From Clostridium sp. (GTDB lineage Bacteria; Bacillota; Clostridia; Lachnospirales; Lachnospiraceae): a DNA stretch of 64,000 bases. The stretch lies in assembly GCA_023667695.1 (NCBI GenBank), contig JAMOZY010000002.1, positions 180,460 to 244,459 on the forward strand, in the 5' to 3' direction. The stretch's first letter is position 1. Each line of letters begins with the position of its first letter. The notes beneath the pieces were generated by a model, which worked only from the letters and a program-made list of their open reading frames with translations, did not search any database and was not told where the DNA came from. Position numbers and translations under genes: made by a program. Of the stretch, positions 17,933 to 27,373 are shown one piece after another.

Positions 17933-19819
17933 CTATCCCTCTTCCTGCGGATTATAGGTCGGTACGACCTCCTGAATGATTTTCCTGATATTCTCCGGCT
18001 CCTGTTCCATTACCTTCTTCAAGGTATCCAGCTGGCGAACAAACTTGTCCTCGTCAATATCAATGGGCTTACCAATATGAATCATCTTATTCTTCGTATC
18101 CTTCATGCCCTCTTCATCCATCAGCAGCTCTTCGTACAGCTTTTCTCCCGGCCGCAGGCCAGTAAAGGTAATGGGAATATCCTCATATGGAGTATAACCG
18201 GATAAGCGAATTAAATTCTCTGCCAAATCCAGAATTTTAACCGGCTCACCCATATCCAGAACAAAGATTTCACCACCCTTGGCATAAAGCCCGGCTTCAA
18301 TCACCAGAGATACCGCCTCCGGTATGGTCATAAAATACCGGATGATATCCGGATGGGTCACTGTCACCGGACCGCCTCTGGCAATCTGCTTCTTAAAAAG
18401 CGGAATGACACTTCCGTTACTGCCCAATACATTGCCAAACCGGACGGCTACGAATTCCGTCTTGGAACGATTGTTGTACATCTGAACAATCATCTCGCAC
18501 ATCCGCTTGGAGGCTCCCATGATATTTGTGGGATTTACCGCCTTATCTGTGGATATCAGTACAAACCGCTGGGTGCCAAACCGGTCGGCAGCCTGTACGG
18601 TCTTTAATGTACCAAATACGTTATTTTTAATCGCCTCATTGGGGCTGTCCTCCATCAGAGGCACATGCTTATGGGCCGCCGCATGGTATACAATATCCGG
18701 ACGATACTTTTCAAATACGGCATTCACCCGGCTGGTATTCCGGACCGAACCAATCAGAACCTCCAGATTGAGTCTCGGATATTTCCGTTCCAGCTCCTGC
18801 TTGATTTCATAAGCATTATTTTCATATATATCAAATACAATCAACTGCTTTGGTATATGTCTTGCAATCTGCCGGCACAACTCACTGCCGATGGAACCAC
18901 CGCCGCCAGTTACCAGAACCACCTTGCCCCGAACATATTCTGCAATAGAATCTACATTAACGGATATCGGCTCCCTGCCCAGCAAATCCTCAATTTCCAC
19001 GCCTCTTAGATTACTGATGCCTACCTCTCCGTTTACCAGCTGGTAAATTCCCGGCAGTATCTTCAATTCACAATCCGATTCCTTACATATGTTCGTAATT
19101 TCTTTTATATCCTTCTTGGAAGCAGAAGGCAGGGCAATGATGATTTCATCAATTTCATACTTTCGCGCATGATGCAGAATGGTATCCCGGTTTCCCACTA
19201 CCTTGATGCCCTGTACATACTTTCCAATCTTCGCCGGATTATCATCAATCAGGCACTTTACCTGACCATTGATATAGCTGCTGTTGGTAATTTCCTTAAT
19301 CAGCATATTGCAGGATTCCCCAGCACCAATAATCATAATCCGGCTGGCATTTTTATTCCGGATTCTTTTATTTTTCAGCATCCGGAAGAAGCGGTACGCA
19401 AACCGGGAGGCTAAAATCAGAAAGAAAAATACACCCACATAAATGATATAATAGCTGCGGAACATATCCATTCCCAAAATCGTATAGCCTGCCAGCTGTA
19501 AAACCGTTGACAACCCGCTCGCAATTATGATATTCCCCGCTTCCAAGGGGCCTGCATACTGCCAGATACTGCTGTATAACCGAAAAAATATAAAAATTAT
19601 CAGGGTACAGATAATATTAATCGGCAGATACTTCAACATCATCTGAATATACTGCAGCTCCACTGCCGCCCAATTCAGATTAAACCGCAGCAATATCGTT
19701 AATCCGCTTGCCAGTATGATTGCAGCTATATCGTACAGCACCAGCAGAGTCCTCCGTACCAGCAGCTGTTGGTCAAAGGGTTCTTCCTTTTTTCGTTTCC
19801 AGTAACTTTTCAGACTCAT
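17933..19819 (-). CDS. Membrane NDP-sugar 4,6-dehydratase (PglF/CapD-like)
   Basis: The 628-aa protein begins with four transmembrane segments (residues about 25-140). A CoA-binding-like Rossmann domain follows (IMIIGAGESCNMLIKEI), then an extended SDR catalytic domain with VLVTGGGGSIGSELCRQIAR, the active-site region ISTDKAVNPTNIMGASKRM, and GLRPGEKLYEELLM. Homologues convert UDP-GlcNAc to its 4-keto-6-deoxy form. It starts 3 bp after glmM ends, and GlmM supplies glucosamine-1-phosphate for UDP-GlcNAc, so substrate supply and use are coupled in one operon. Confidence 0.92.
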   Translation of the reverse strand: MSLKSYWKRKKEEPFDQQLLVRRTLLVLYDIAAIILASGLTILLRFNLNWAAVELQYIQMMLKYLPINIICTLIIFIFFRLYSSIWQYAGPLEAGNIIIASGLSTVLQLAGYTILGMDMFRSYYIIYVGVFFFLILASRFAYRFFRMLKNKRIRNKNASRIMIIGAGESCNMLIKEITNSSYINGQVKCLIDDNPAKIGKYVQGIKVVGNRDTILHHARKYEIDEIIIALPSASKKDIKEITNICKESDCELKILPGIYQLVNGEVGISNLRGVEIEDLLGREPISVNVDSIAEYVRGKVVLVTGGGGSIGSELCRQIARHIPKQLIVFDIYENNAYEIKQELERKYPRLNLEVLIGSVRNTSRVNAVFEKYRPDIVYHAAAHKHVPLMEDSPNEAIKNNVFGTLKTVQAADRFGTQRFVLISTDKAVNPTNIMGASKRMCEMIVQMYNNRSKTEFVAVRFGNVLGSNGSVIPLFKKQIARGGPVTVTHPDIIRYFMTIPEAVSLVIEAGLYAKGGEIFVLDMGEPVKILDLAENLIRLSGYTPYEDIPITFTGLRPGEKLYEELLMDEEGMKDTKNKMIHIGKPIDIDEDKFVRQLDTLKKVMEQEPENIRKIIQEVVPTYNPQEEG

Positions 19820-19822
19820 TTT

Positions 19823-21175
19823 CTAAACACTGTGTCCTTTCGCCTTCAGTAAATCCACTACCTGATATACATAGTGGCTGCAAAGCGCATCGGTTTTAGC
19901 CTCCACCATGACCCGGATTACCGGTTCTGTTCCACTTTCCCGGAGCAGAATCCGTCCATCACTGCCCAGTTCTTCTTCAATCCTTGCTACCATGGCACAT
20001 ACATCCTGATCTGCCCTTGCCTCCGGCTTACTCTTCACCTTTACATTTACAAGAAGCTGTGGATAAATGGTCAGGTCATGGAACAGCTCAGATGCCTTCT
20101 GCTTGCTTTCCAGCATAACCTCCATAATCTTCAAGGAGGTCAGCACGCCGTCACCGGTAGTAGCAAACTTGCTGAAAATAATATGTCCGGACTGCTCTCC
20201 CCCTAAGGAATGCCCATTTTCCATCATATTCTCATACACATATTTATCGCCAACCGCCGTTTTTTCATACTTGATGCCACAGCGGTCGAAGGCTTTATAT
20301 AATCCTAAATTCGACATAACGGTTGTTACAACCGTGTCATTCGACAGTTCGCCTCTGGATTTCAGATATTTCCCACACATATACAAAATCTTGTCACCGT
20401 CAATGATTTCTCCCCTGTCATCCACTGCCAGACAACGGTCTGCATCACCGTCATAAGCAAAGCCGATATCCAGCCGCTTCTCTTTTACAAAGCTCTGCAG
20501 CACCTCAATGTGGGTGGAACCACAATGGTCATTAATATTCACTCCGTCCGGCTCTGCATGAATCACGTAGGTCTTTGCCCCCAATGCCTCAAATACATAC
20601 TTCGCTACCGTAGAGGCCGCACCGTTGGCACAATCCAGTCCTACCCGTACATTCTTAAAGGAACGGGTTGCCAGAGTCATCAGATAACCAATATAACGGT
20701 TTCTGCCACTGGCATAATCCGTGGTCCGTCCGATATGCTCCCGGGTTGCCAGGGGGATTTCCTCCAACAGCCCATCGATGTAGGCCTCAATCTGATTCTC
20801 CACGCCTGCATCCATCTTAGACCCGTTGCCATTAATAATTTTAATACCATTATCATAAAATGGATTATGGCTGGCAGAAATCATAATACCACAGTCAAAT
20901 TCATCCACTCTGGTAATGTAGGATACGCCTGGTGTGGGCGTTACATGCATCAGACATACATCCGCCCCGCTTGCCGTCAGACCGGACACCAATGCATATT
21001 CAAACATATAGCTGGAGCGTCTGGTATCCTTGCCAATGACAATCCGCGCTCTGCCGTCTACTTTTTGTTTTCCATAGTAATATCCCAAAAAACGCCCTAC
21101 TTTATATGCATGCTCTACCGTTAAATCTATATTTGCTTCTCCCCGGAAGCCGTCTGTTCCAAAATATTTACCCAT
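19823..21175 (-). CDS. glmM: Phosphoglucosamine mutase
   Basis: GlmM interconverts glucosamine-6-phosphate and glucosamine-1-phosphate on the way to UDP-GlcNAc for peptidoglycan and glycans. The 450-aa product has MGKYFGTDGFRGEAN at the N terminus, the phosphoserine loop GIMISASHNPFYDNGIK, the metal loop AYDGDADRCLAVDD, the sugar loop GGEQSGHIIF, and RESGTEPVIRVMVEA at the C terminus. The ATG at 21175 has an AAAGGA site and starts at the family N terminus; the frame could extend 10 residues upstream. It is the first gene of the leftward glycan operon. Confidence 0.96.
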   Translation of the reverse strand: MGKYFGTDGFRGEANIDLTVEHAYKVGRFLGYYYGKQKVDGRARIVIGKDTRRSSYMFEYALVSGLTASGADVCLMHVTPTPGVSYITRVDEFDCGIMISASHNPFYDNGIKIINGNGSKMDAGVENQIEAYIDGLLEEIPLATREHIGRTTDYASGRNRYIGYLMTLATRSFKNVRVGLDCANGAASTVAKYVFEALGAKTYVIHAEPDGVNINDHCGSTHIEVLQSFVKEKRLDIGFAYDGDADRCLAVDDRGEIIDGDKILYMCGKYLKSRGELSNDTVVTTVMSNLGLYKAFDRCGIKYEKTAVGDKYVYENMMENGHSLGGEQSGHIIFSKFATTGDGVLTSLKIMEVMLESKQKASELFHDLTIYPQLLVNVKVKSKPEARADQDVCAMVARIEEELGSDGRILLRESGTEPVIRVMVEAKTDALCSHYVYQVVDLLKAKGHSV

Positions 21176-21285
21176 TCTGACTGGTTCCTTTCTATGTAAC
21201 AACATATTAGTTTATTATAGGATATTTTATCCAATTAGGCAAGGTTTGTTCATAATACCTTAATAATTCTTTTCAATTCTTACTA

Positions 21286-21314
21286 TTGTTAATTTTTTCC
21301 GGATATACTATACT
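21286..21314 (+). promoter_or_regulatory. Promoter of the lipid kinase gene
   Basis: TTGTTA (21286-21291), a 17-bp spacer, and TATACT (21309-21314) lie about 50 bp before the start codon at 21363. Confidence 0.55.
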
Positions 21315-21362
21315 ACATACATGTAAAATACAGAATTATTGGTTGATTGGAGGAAGGCTTCC

Positions 21363-22250
21363 ATGAAAGAAATGTTATTTATTCTAAATCCGGCTGCCGG
21401 AAGAACTCATATTAAGAATCGATTATTTGACGTTATCAATGCATTTTCAGAAGCAGATTACCGGGTAACGGTGTTTCCCACCCGCCAGCCCAATGACGGA
21501 AGAAGCATTGTCATATCCGAGGGCAGCGACTATGATGTGATTGTCTGTGCCGGAGGCGATGGCACCTTAGATGATGTAGTGACCGGATTCATGCTGAGTA
21601 AATGTGAAAAACCATTGGGCTATATTCCTGCCGGCTCCACCAATGACTTTGCCCGAAGCCTGGGAATCCCCTTAGAACCAATGGCGGCAGTAACCAATAT
21701 AACAAGCGGCCACCCTTTTCCGATTGATGTAGGCTCCTTTAACAGCCATGATTATTTCATCTATGTTGCTGCCTTTGGCGCCTTTACGGAAATATCCTAT
21801 TCTACGGACCAGCAGGTTAAAAATATGTTCGGTCATGCCGCCTATATCATGAAGGGCATCCGCAGCCTGAATAATGTTACGACCTATCAGGCAACTATAC
21901 GCTATGATGATGTAGAAATTACAGACAATTTTATTTACGCCATGATTACCAATTCCCTTTCCGTAGGGGGAATGCGGAATGTGGTTCTTGCAGATGATGT
22001 AAAGTTTGATGACGGCATCTTTGAATGCCTGCTCATCAAAACGCCTACAAATCCCATTGAATTGCAGGCAATCATCAACTCGCTGCTGATTAGCGAGGTA
22101 AATGATAAATACATGTACTGCTTTAAAGCTGCAAGAATTGAAATTATATCAGAGGAAGAGATTCCATGGGTCATGGATGGAGAGTTTGGCGGTGAACACA
22201 AAGAAGTCGTCATTGAAAATCATCAAAAGGCGCTTCAGATTATTCGCTAA
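21363..22250 (+). CDS. YegS/DgkB-type lipid kinase (diacylglycerol kinase catalytic domain)
   Basis: The family phosphorylates diacylglycerol or related lipids using ATP at the membrane surface. The 295-aa protein has ILNPAAGRTHIKNRL, the nucleotide loop VCAGGDGTLDDVVTG, GYIPAGSTNDFARSLGIP, and a C-terminal domain ending in WVMDGEFGGEHKEVVIEN. The ATG at 21363 has GGAGGA 7-8 bases upstream; an in-frame TTG at 21339 is less likely. It stands alone on the plus strand, divergent from glmM and ending in a bidirectional terminator. The true substrate could be diacylglycerol for phosphatidate recycling, by analogy with DgkB. Confidence 0.9.
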   Translation: MKEMLFILNPAAGRTHIKNRLFDVINAFSEADYRVTVFPTRQPNDGRSIVISEGSDYDVIVCAGGDGTLDDVVTGFMLSKCEKPLGYIPAGSTNDFARSLGIPLEPMAAVTNITSGHPFPIDVGSFNSHDYFIYVAAFGAFTEISYSTDQQVKNMFGHAAYIMKGIRSLNNVTTYQATIRYDDVEITDNFIYAMITNSLSVGGMRNVVLADDVKFDDGIFECLLIKTPTNPIELQAIINSLLISEVNDKYMYCFKAARIEIISEEEIPWVMDGEFGGEHKEVVIENHQKALQIIR

Positions 22251-22272
22251 TTCCCGGAATCTGAGTCTAAGA

Positions 22273-22300
22273 AAGGAGCGGCTTTTGACAGCCGCTCCTT
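22273..22300. terminator. Bidirectional terminator
   Basis: An 11-bp perfect stem (AAGGAGCGGCT with AGCCGCTCCTT, loop of six) lies between two convergent genes. T-rich flanks follow on the minus side (TTTCTTAG) and weaker ones on the plus side. It overlaps the stop codon of the hybrid kinase. Confidence 0.75.
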
Positions 22301-25220
22301 AATAAATATCAACAATTGCTTTGCTCCAGTATCCGGCAATTTTAGAACACAGGTCAAAATCACCAGTTTTTGCCGCTTCCTGCAATTGCTGGAAATAGGT
22401 CTTATTAATGCCAGAATACAAAAATGCGTTCTTCGCCATTTTTTCTATCACAGTGTCCACCTCGAGGGTGTCGAATTTGTCCAGGGCCTCTTGCAGATTG
22501 CTCAGCATATGAATGGTTTTATCGCCGTCGGAAACGAAATTAACAAGGGCGGCACCCCATTGACTGACGACATTCAGACCGTCATCGATATTCCCTTCTT
22601 CCGCCGCTTTTTTCAGCCGTTCAAAGAAATCCACACTTGTCTCAGAATATTTGAATTTCGACATTTCCTCTATCACTTCGTCAATCTGAAGCGTATCGAA
22701 TGCATTGAGAGCCATCTGCATTTTTTCAAGCATATCCAGTATTTCTCCCGTTTGTGCCAAGCGTTCCTCGACCACGGAAGCATCGGTAAAATAAGGCTGC
22801 AAAACCTCCTTCAGACGCAAATATTCCTCAAGCATCGCCTCTGTTTTTTCATTGATAAGCGCAATATTTCCATCATTGCCCGCCTTTTCCATTTCGGCGG
22901 CAATTTCAGAAATATAATCGGCACCAATCTGCCGTGAGGTACTTTTTAGTGCATGAACCTCAATGGTATAATCCCGCCAGCGTTCTGCATCCTTATGTTC
23001 CCGTATCGCATTGTATTTTTGATCGATGGCACAGAAATATTCCTTCAGAACGAACCAAAACATCTTCTCGCTTCCCAGCCGTGATATCGCTTCCTTTGTG
23101 TTAAGCTCCTTAATATTCACCGCATTGGAGCTGCCGTCCGAATCCATCGAAGCCTTGGCAGCACTTGTGTTATCTACCGGAAGTATCTTCTCTTTCGGCA
23201 GCCATTTTCTCAGCTTTGAGACGATATCCTTTACATCGATTGGCTTTGCAACAAAATCATTCATACCCTCTTTTAGGAACATTTCCCTTGCTCTTCCTAT
23301 GGCATTTGCCGTCAGCGCTATAATCGGAATATCATTATAGCTTGGCACAAGCCGCCTGATAATATGGGTAGCCTCAATGCCGTCAACCTCGGGCATCATA
23401 TGATCCATAAAAATAAGATCATAGTTGATATAATGTATTTTTTCAATTGCTTCCGCTGCACTGGAGGCAACATCGATGTTCATATTCAGCGGTTCCAGCA
23501 GCCCCTTTGCAACAGTAAGGTTGACAGAGTTATCATCTACAATGAGAATATGGGCATCGGGAGCCACATAGGTAAAGCTGTCGCCCTCGGAGATATCCCT
23601 CTCGAAATCAATTTCCTTGATTCCCATTGCGTTGTAAAGGCTTAGAGAATAGACAGGCTTGCTGACAACCTGTACATTGTGAATATCAATAGCGTCAATG
23701 CTGTCGTAATCGGCAAGCACAAGGCACTGCATATCCGGACATTGGGACAGAAGGTCCTGCATTGTCTTAGTGAAAAAGGGCTTTTCCACGATAAGATAAT
23801 CTGCCTTCAGCTCCTCATAGGTACTATTATCTGCAAGGTCCGTATATTCCGCTCCTATCCATTTCAAATCCCGGATAAGCTGCCGTTTAACATAATCATT
23901 GCTTACAAGGACTGCTGCCTGAAAGGATTTTTTAAGCTTGGGAACAATCGGCGTTGCGTCAATGATTTTCTGCGGGACTTCAAAGTAAAAGGTGGTTCCC
24001 TTTTCATATTCGCTTTCCACAGAAATCTTTCCTCCCATAAGGTCGAGAAGCTGTCGCGAAATTGCAAGCCCCAGACCGGTTCCCTCGATATTTCTGTTGC
24101 GCTTGCTGTCTACCTGCTGGAAGGAATTAAAAAGCTTACTTATATCTTCTTCTTTAATACCGATGCCCGTGTCGCTTACTTCAGTCTTCATAAGGACAGT
24201 ATCCTTATCCTTGCGTTCAAAATCTATTTTTAAATGCACTTCACCATGTTGAGTAAACTTAACTGCGTTCGTAAGCAGATTGAGTATAATCTGATGGATT
24301 CTCACTCTGTCGCCGTACAGACTTTTCGGCAAATCGGGAGAGATATCCATAGTAAATTCCATCTCTTTGTCGCCGATGCGGCTGTTTACAATGCTAGTCA
24401 AATCGTTTATAAGTGAAAGCGGCTCGTATTCGACCTCAACAATATCCATTTTACCTGATTCAATCTTTGAAAAGTCAAGAATATCGTTAATGATTACCAG
24501 CAGATTTTTGCTTGAGGCTTTTATCTGGTGTACATATTCTCTTGCGGCGGCAGACATTTCCTCACGCAGAGCAAGGTCGGACAACCCCAGGACTGCATTC
24601 ATGGGAGTCCGTATCTCATGGCTCATATTGGCAAGGAAATCCGATTTCATATGAGAAGCTTTTTCCAGCTCCATATTGCTTTGATGGAGAGCATAGCCCT
24701 TATAGGCGATATTAGACAGAATCGTTGCAAGAACAAAAAGAAAACTGGAGGCCTTCTCAACCCGCTCCTTGCTTACAATCGGAATCTTTTTCACAGCTTC
24801 CACATATTCGTCCGGATCAACCCCCAGCTCCAGAGCGGTTTCTCTTATTTTTTCAATATTGGGCGGCTCGGTCAGAACCTGTCCGCCGATAAAGCTGCCC
24901 ACCATTTCTCCGTTCGCCATAATCGGTGCGGCAAAATCCATCAGCCCGGCGTGACAATAATAAGAACAGGCACTGCCGTTTGCATGGGTAAGCTCGGCGC
25001 CGTGCTTATCACATTGTTCGCATCGTTTCCGTCCAAGCTCTGTTGGACGTGTATACTTAAAACAAAAATCCGTAAAATTAGAACCCTCCGTAACTGCAAC
25101 GCCGTTGCTGTCTGAAGTAAGAGCTGCCATCCCCAGCAAATCCGAAAAGGCATCCTGGAGCTGTTGAAGAATATCTACATCTATCAAATCCGTAATATAT
25201 AAATTATTCTTGTTATTCAT
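22299..25220 (-). CDS. PocR-domain hybrid sensor histidine kinase with receiver and Hpt domains
   Basis: The 973-aa protein has no transmembrane segment. Domains in order: PocR-type ligand domain (about 5-165, with the cysteine set CFKY, CEQC, CSYYCH); HisKA (FLANMSHEIRTPMNAVLGL, about 195); HATPase (IHQILLNLLTNAVKFT, GTGLGLAISRQLLDLMGG); a degenerate receiver (AAVLVSNDYVKRQL); a full receiver (ILIVDDNSVNLTVAKGLL, LIFMDHMMPEVDGIEA); and an Hpt domain (EVHALKSTSRQIGADYI). Two similar C-terminal modules follow (831-905 and 906-973). The PocR cysteines suggest redox, metal or small-ligand sensing. It is encoded after the response regulator and probably relays phosphate to it. Confidence 0.92.
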   Translation of the reverse strand: MNNKNNLYITDLIDVDILQQLQDAFSDLLGMAALTSDSNGVAVTEGSNFTDFCFKYTRPTELGRKRCEQCDKHGAELTHANGSACSYYCHAGLMDFAAPIMANGEMVGSFIGGQVLTEPPNIEKIRETALELGVDPDEYVEAVKKIPIVSKERVEKASSFLFVLATILSNIAYKGYALHQSNMELEKASHMKSDFLANMSHEIRTPMNAVLGLSDLALREEMSAAAREYVHQIKASSKNLLVIINDILDFSKIESGKMDIVEVEYEPLSLINDLTSIVNSRIGDKEMEFTMDISPDLPKSLYGDRVRIHQIILNLLTNAVKFTQHGEVHLKIDFERKDKDTVLMKTEVSDTGIGIKEEDISKLFNSFQQVDSKRNRNIEGTGLGLAISRQLLDLMGGKISVESEYEKGTTFYFEVPQKIIDATPIVPKLKKSFQAAVLVSNDYVKRQLIRDLKWIGAEYTDLADNSTYEELKADYLIVEKPFFTKTMQDLLSQCPDMQCLVLADYDSIDAIDIHNVQVVSKPVYSLSLYNAMGIKEIDFERDISEGDSFTYVAPDAHILIVDDNSVNLTVAKGLLEPLNMNIDVASSAAEAIEKIHYINYDLIFMDHMMPEVDGIEATHIIRRLVPSYNDIPIIALTANAIGRAREMFLKEGMNDFVAKPIDVKDIVSKLRKWLPKEKILPVDNTSAAKASMDSDGSSNAVNIKELNTKEAISRLGSEKMFWFVLKEYFCAIDQKYNAIREHKDAERWRDYTIEVHALKSTSRQIGADYISEIAAEMEKAGNDGNIALINEKTEAMLEEYLRLKEVLQPYFTDASVVEERLAQTGEILDMLEKMQMALNAFDTLQIDEVIEEMSKFKYSETSVDFFERLKKAAEEGNIDDGLNVVSQWGAALVNFVSDGDKTIHMLSNLQEALDKFDTLEVDTVIEKMAKNAFLYSGINKTYFQQLQEAAKTGDFDLCSKIAGYWSKAIVDIY

Positions 25221-25343
25221 AATCTTGCTGCGACCCTAAGCCTATGTATATTCTTGATTTTATCAAGGGACCAAAGGGATATCTCCTTTCAGAATTATTT
25301 TAATCGGCTTTATCACGAATCTGTTCCATACTTTTTACACCGG

Positions 25344-26264
25344 CTAATTAATCAGATTAGCAGCCATAGCGAAAAGCTTATCCATATCGATTGGCTTCAG
25401 CAAATAACCACGGGGTCTGAGCGCCATAATCTCCATAATTTTTCCTCTTTCGGAAACTCCCGTCAAAAAGCATACGGGGATATGGGATATCTTGGGATTT
25501 CTTTTTATTCTCCGGAACACCTCCGCACCGGTTTCACCGGGCATTTCGTAATCCAGAATAATCAGGTCGATATTGGAAGATTCCAGGAATTTTTCAGCAG
25601 ACACACCGCTGACCATAACTGTAACATCATACGTATCACTAAGAGCGGTTTTCAGCATTTTTAGTATTATGCGGTCATCATCAATCACAAGAATGTGCTT
25701 TCGTTCCGGCTTTTTCGTGGCTACGGCAATTCTCTCCTCTTCCTTGTCTGTTGCAAGAACCGCAGTTTTTCCCTCTTCATTTTCCCTTGCAACCGCAGTT
25801 TTCTCTTTTTCGTTTTCCTTTGTAATAACCGCAGCATCCTTCGTTTCCATAGCAGCATTTTGTTCTACCGCTTTCGCCTGGGATTCATTCTTCTCATCAA
25901 AATAGCCCATGATTTGCAAAACAAGATTATCCATAGAAATCGGACGGCGTATGATAAGGTCTACATCTGCCATAAACAAAGACCTTGTTGCCAGCTCATC
26001 ATAGGTTTTTGCATCGCAGATAAGAAAAATACTTGCGCCATTATAGGCAGCATTCTTTTTTAAATCACTAATCTGCGGTAAAATACTGCTGTGTTCGGAA
26101 CTCACAAAGCAAACATAAGCATCCGGCTTAAAAAGTTCGAAATGCCCGACAAGGTCCTGCCAGCACGAGGTTGTGCTAAGGGATTGGAAAAAGGTTTCCG
26201 TTCGCTGGATAAAGTCCGTAATCAAGGAAGAATTGTTTCCACTTACCAGAATTTTATATTTCAT
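25344..26264 (-). CDS. Response regulator with two receiver-like domains and no output domain
   Basis: The C-terminal 120 residues are a standard receiver: HILVIDDDRIILKMLKTAL, Asp in LIILDYEMPGETGAEVFRRI, and CFLTGVSER and GYLLKPIDMDK. The N-terminal 120 residues have the same fold pattern but lack the acidic pocket, so they look like a pseudo-receiver. A highly charged linker with three similar segments (ENEKEKTAVARENEEGKTAV and neighbours) joins them. No DNA-binding or enzymatic output is seen, so it may act in a phosphorelay or by protein contact. The ATG at 26264 has AAAGGA upstream; a TTG at 26273 is too close to it. It precedes the hybrid kinase in one operon. Confidence 0.85.
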   Translation of the reverse strand: MKYKILVSGNNSSLITDFIQRTETFFQSLSTTSCWQDLVGHFELFKPDAYVCFVSSEHSSILPQISDLKKNAAYNGASIFLICDAKTYDELATRSLFMADVDLIIRRPISMDNLVLQIMGYFDEKNESQAKAVEQNAAMETKDAAVITKENEKEKTAVARENEEGKTAVLATDKEEERIAVATKKPERKHILVIDDDRIILKMLKTALSDTYDVTVMVSGVSAEKFLESSNIDLIILDYEMPGETGAEVFRRIKRNPKISHIPVCFLTGVSERGKIMEIMALRPRGYLLKPIDMDKLFAMAANLIN

Positions 26265-26330
26265 AAAAATCAAGTCCTTTCGCAGTTAGTAGATTTTTGA
26301 TGCCAGTTAACCTATATACTAATTTATTAT

Positions 26331-26360
26331 ATGGTATATTAAAAAAGCATTGATTGTCAA
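26331..26360 (-). promoter_or_regulatory. Promoter of the regulator/PocR kinase operon
   Basis: On the minus strand TTGACA (26360-26355), an 18-bp spacer, and TACCAT (26336-26331) lie about 65 bp upstream of the response regulator start. Confidence 0.45.
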
Positions 26361-26432
26361 CATATTTGTAAAAACATTTACAGATTTCGATATCGTTACC
26401 ATTTCGACAGCCATTTTTCTCTTTCGCGATAC

Positions 26433-27101
26433 TTATTGGTTATTATATTTCTCATACATATACCGGTCATAGCCCTTTTTCCGAAGCTTACAGGCCGGAC
26501 AGCTTCCACAGCCGTCTCCCATAATTCCGTTATAACAGGTCAGGGTCTTATCCCGTATCACCTCCAATACGCCTAACTCATCTGCCAGAGCCCAGGTTCC
26601 CCGTTTGTCTATCCACATCAGCGGAGTATGAATATCAAACTCGTAATCCATGGCAAGATTCAGGGTGGTATTCAGCGATTTTACAAATATATCACGGCAA
26701 TCCGGATAACCGCTGAAATCACTTTGGGATACGCCTGTTACTAAATCGGTGATTCCTCTTTGCTTGGCAAAAATTGCCGCATAGGTCAGGAATACCATAT
26801 TTCTTCCATCCACAAAGCTATTTGGCGTTCCCTCCTCCGGTGCATCCGAATCCACCGGAATCTCACTTCGAGTCAAAGAATTCGGTGCCAGTTCATTCAA
26901 TAAATGCAAATCCAGAATATGATGTTCCACCCCATACTCCTTCGCAATGCTTCCGGCACACTCTAATTCCTTCCTATGCCGCTGTCCGTAATCAAAAGAA
27001 AGTGCAATTACCTCATCATATCTCTTCTTCGCCCAAAACAGACAAGTCGTACTGTCCTGTCCTCCGCTAAAAATCACCAAAGCCTGCTTTTTATTTTTCA
27101 T
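26433..27101 (-). CDS. queC: 7-cyano-7-deazaguanine (preQ0) synthase
   Basis: QueC converts 7-carboxy-7-deazaguanine to preQ0 with ATP and ammonia. The 222-aa protein has the PP-loop [42 protein letters not shown], and a C-terminal zinc motif [20 protein letters not shown]. The ATG at 27101 has a strong AGGAGG site. It is separated from folE by about 270 bp containing an unusual array of 20/21-bp repeats. Other genes of the pathway (queD, queE, folE) lie upstream on the same strand. Confidence 0.96.
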   Translation of the reverse strand: MKNKKQALVIFSGGQDSTTCLFWAKKRYDEVIALSFDYGQRHRKELECAGSIAKEYGVEHHILDLHLLNELAPNSLTRSEIPVDSDAPEEGTPNSFVDGRNMVFLTYAAIFAKQRGITDLVTGVSQSDFSGYPDCRDIFVKSLNTTLNLAMDYEFDIHTPLMWIDKRGTWALADELGVLEVIRDKTLTCYNGIMGDGCGSCPACKLRKKGYDRYMYEKYNNQ

Positions 27102-27150
27102 CTTAACCTCCTGATTTATTACCGTGTCGCTATCCATATATAAAAATACA

Positions 27151-27345
27151 TCAAAATGCTTTCAAACTACTTCCGGATATATCCAAATACATCAAAATAC
27201 TTTCAAACCATTTCCAGATATATCAAAACACTTTCCAATGCTTTCAAATCACTTCCAGATATATCAAAACACTTTCCAATGCTTTCAAATCACTTCCAGA
27301 TATATCAAAACACCTTCCAATACTCCAAAACCATTTCAAGTATTC
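27151..27345. repeat. Array of alternating 20- and 21-bp repeats before queC
   Basis: About ten half-units of the form TCAAA(N)CACTTCCAGATATA (20 bp) and TCAAAACACTTTCCAATGCTT (21 bp) alternate, giving a 41-bp higher-order period. The central four half-units (27223-27304) form two identical 41-bp copies; the outer ones are diverged. The period is close to two turns of B-DNA. The array lies between folE and queC in their direction of transcription, within about 50 bp of the queC start. No coding function is apparent. Confidence 0.85.
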
Positions 27346-27373
27346 CATCGCATATTGAACTATGCCGGAAATA

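Noticed and set aside
22386..22937. Plus-strand 183-codon frame within the hybrid kinase
   Set aside because: It is antisense to well-defined kinase domains and has no homologous motifs.
27151..27345. Second CRISPR array
   Set aside because: Units abut without unique spacers and are only 20-21 bp, so it is a tandem repeat.
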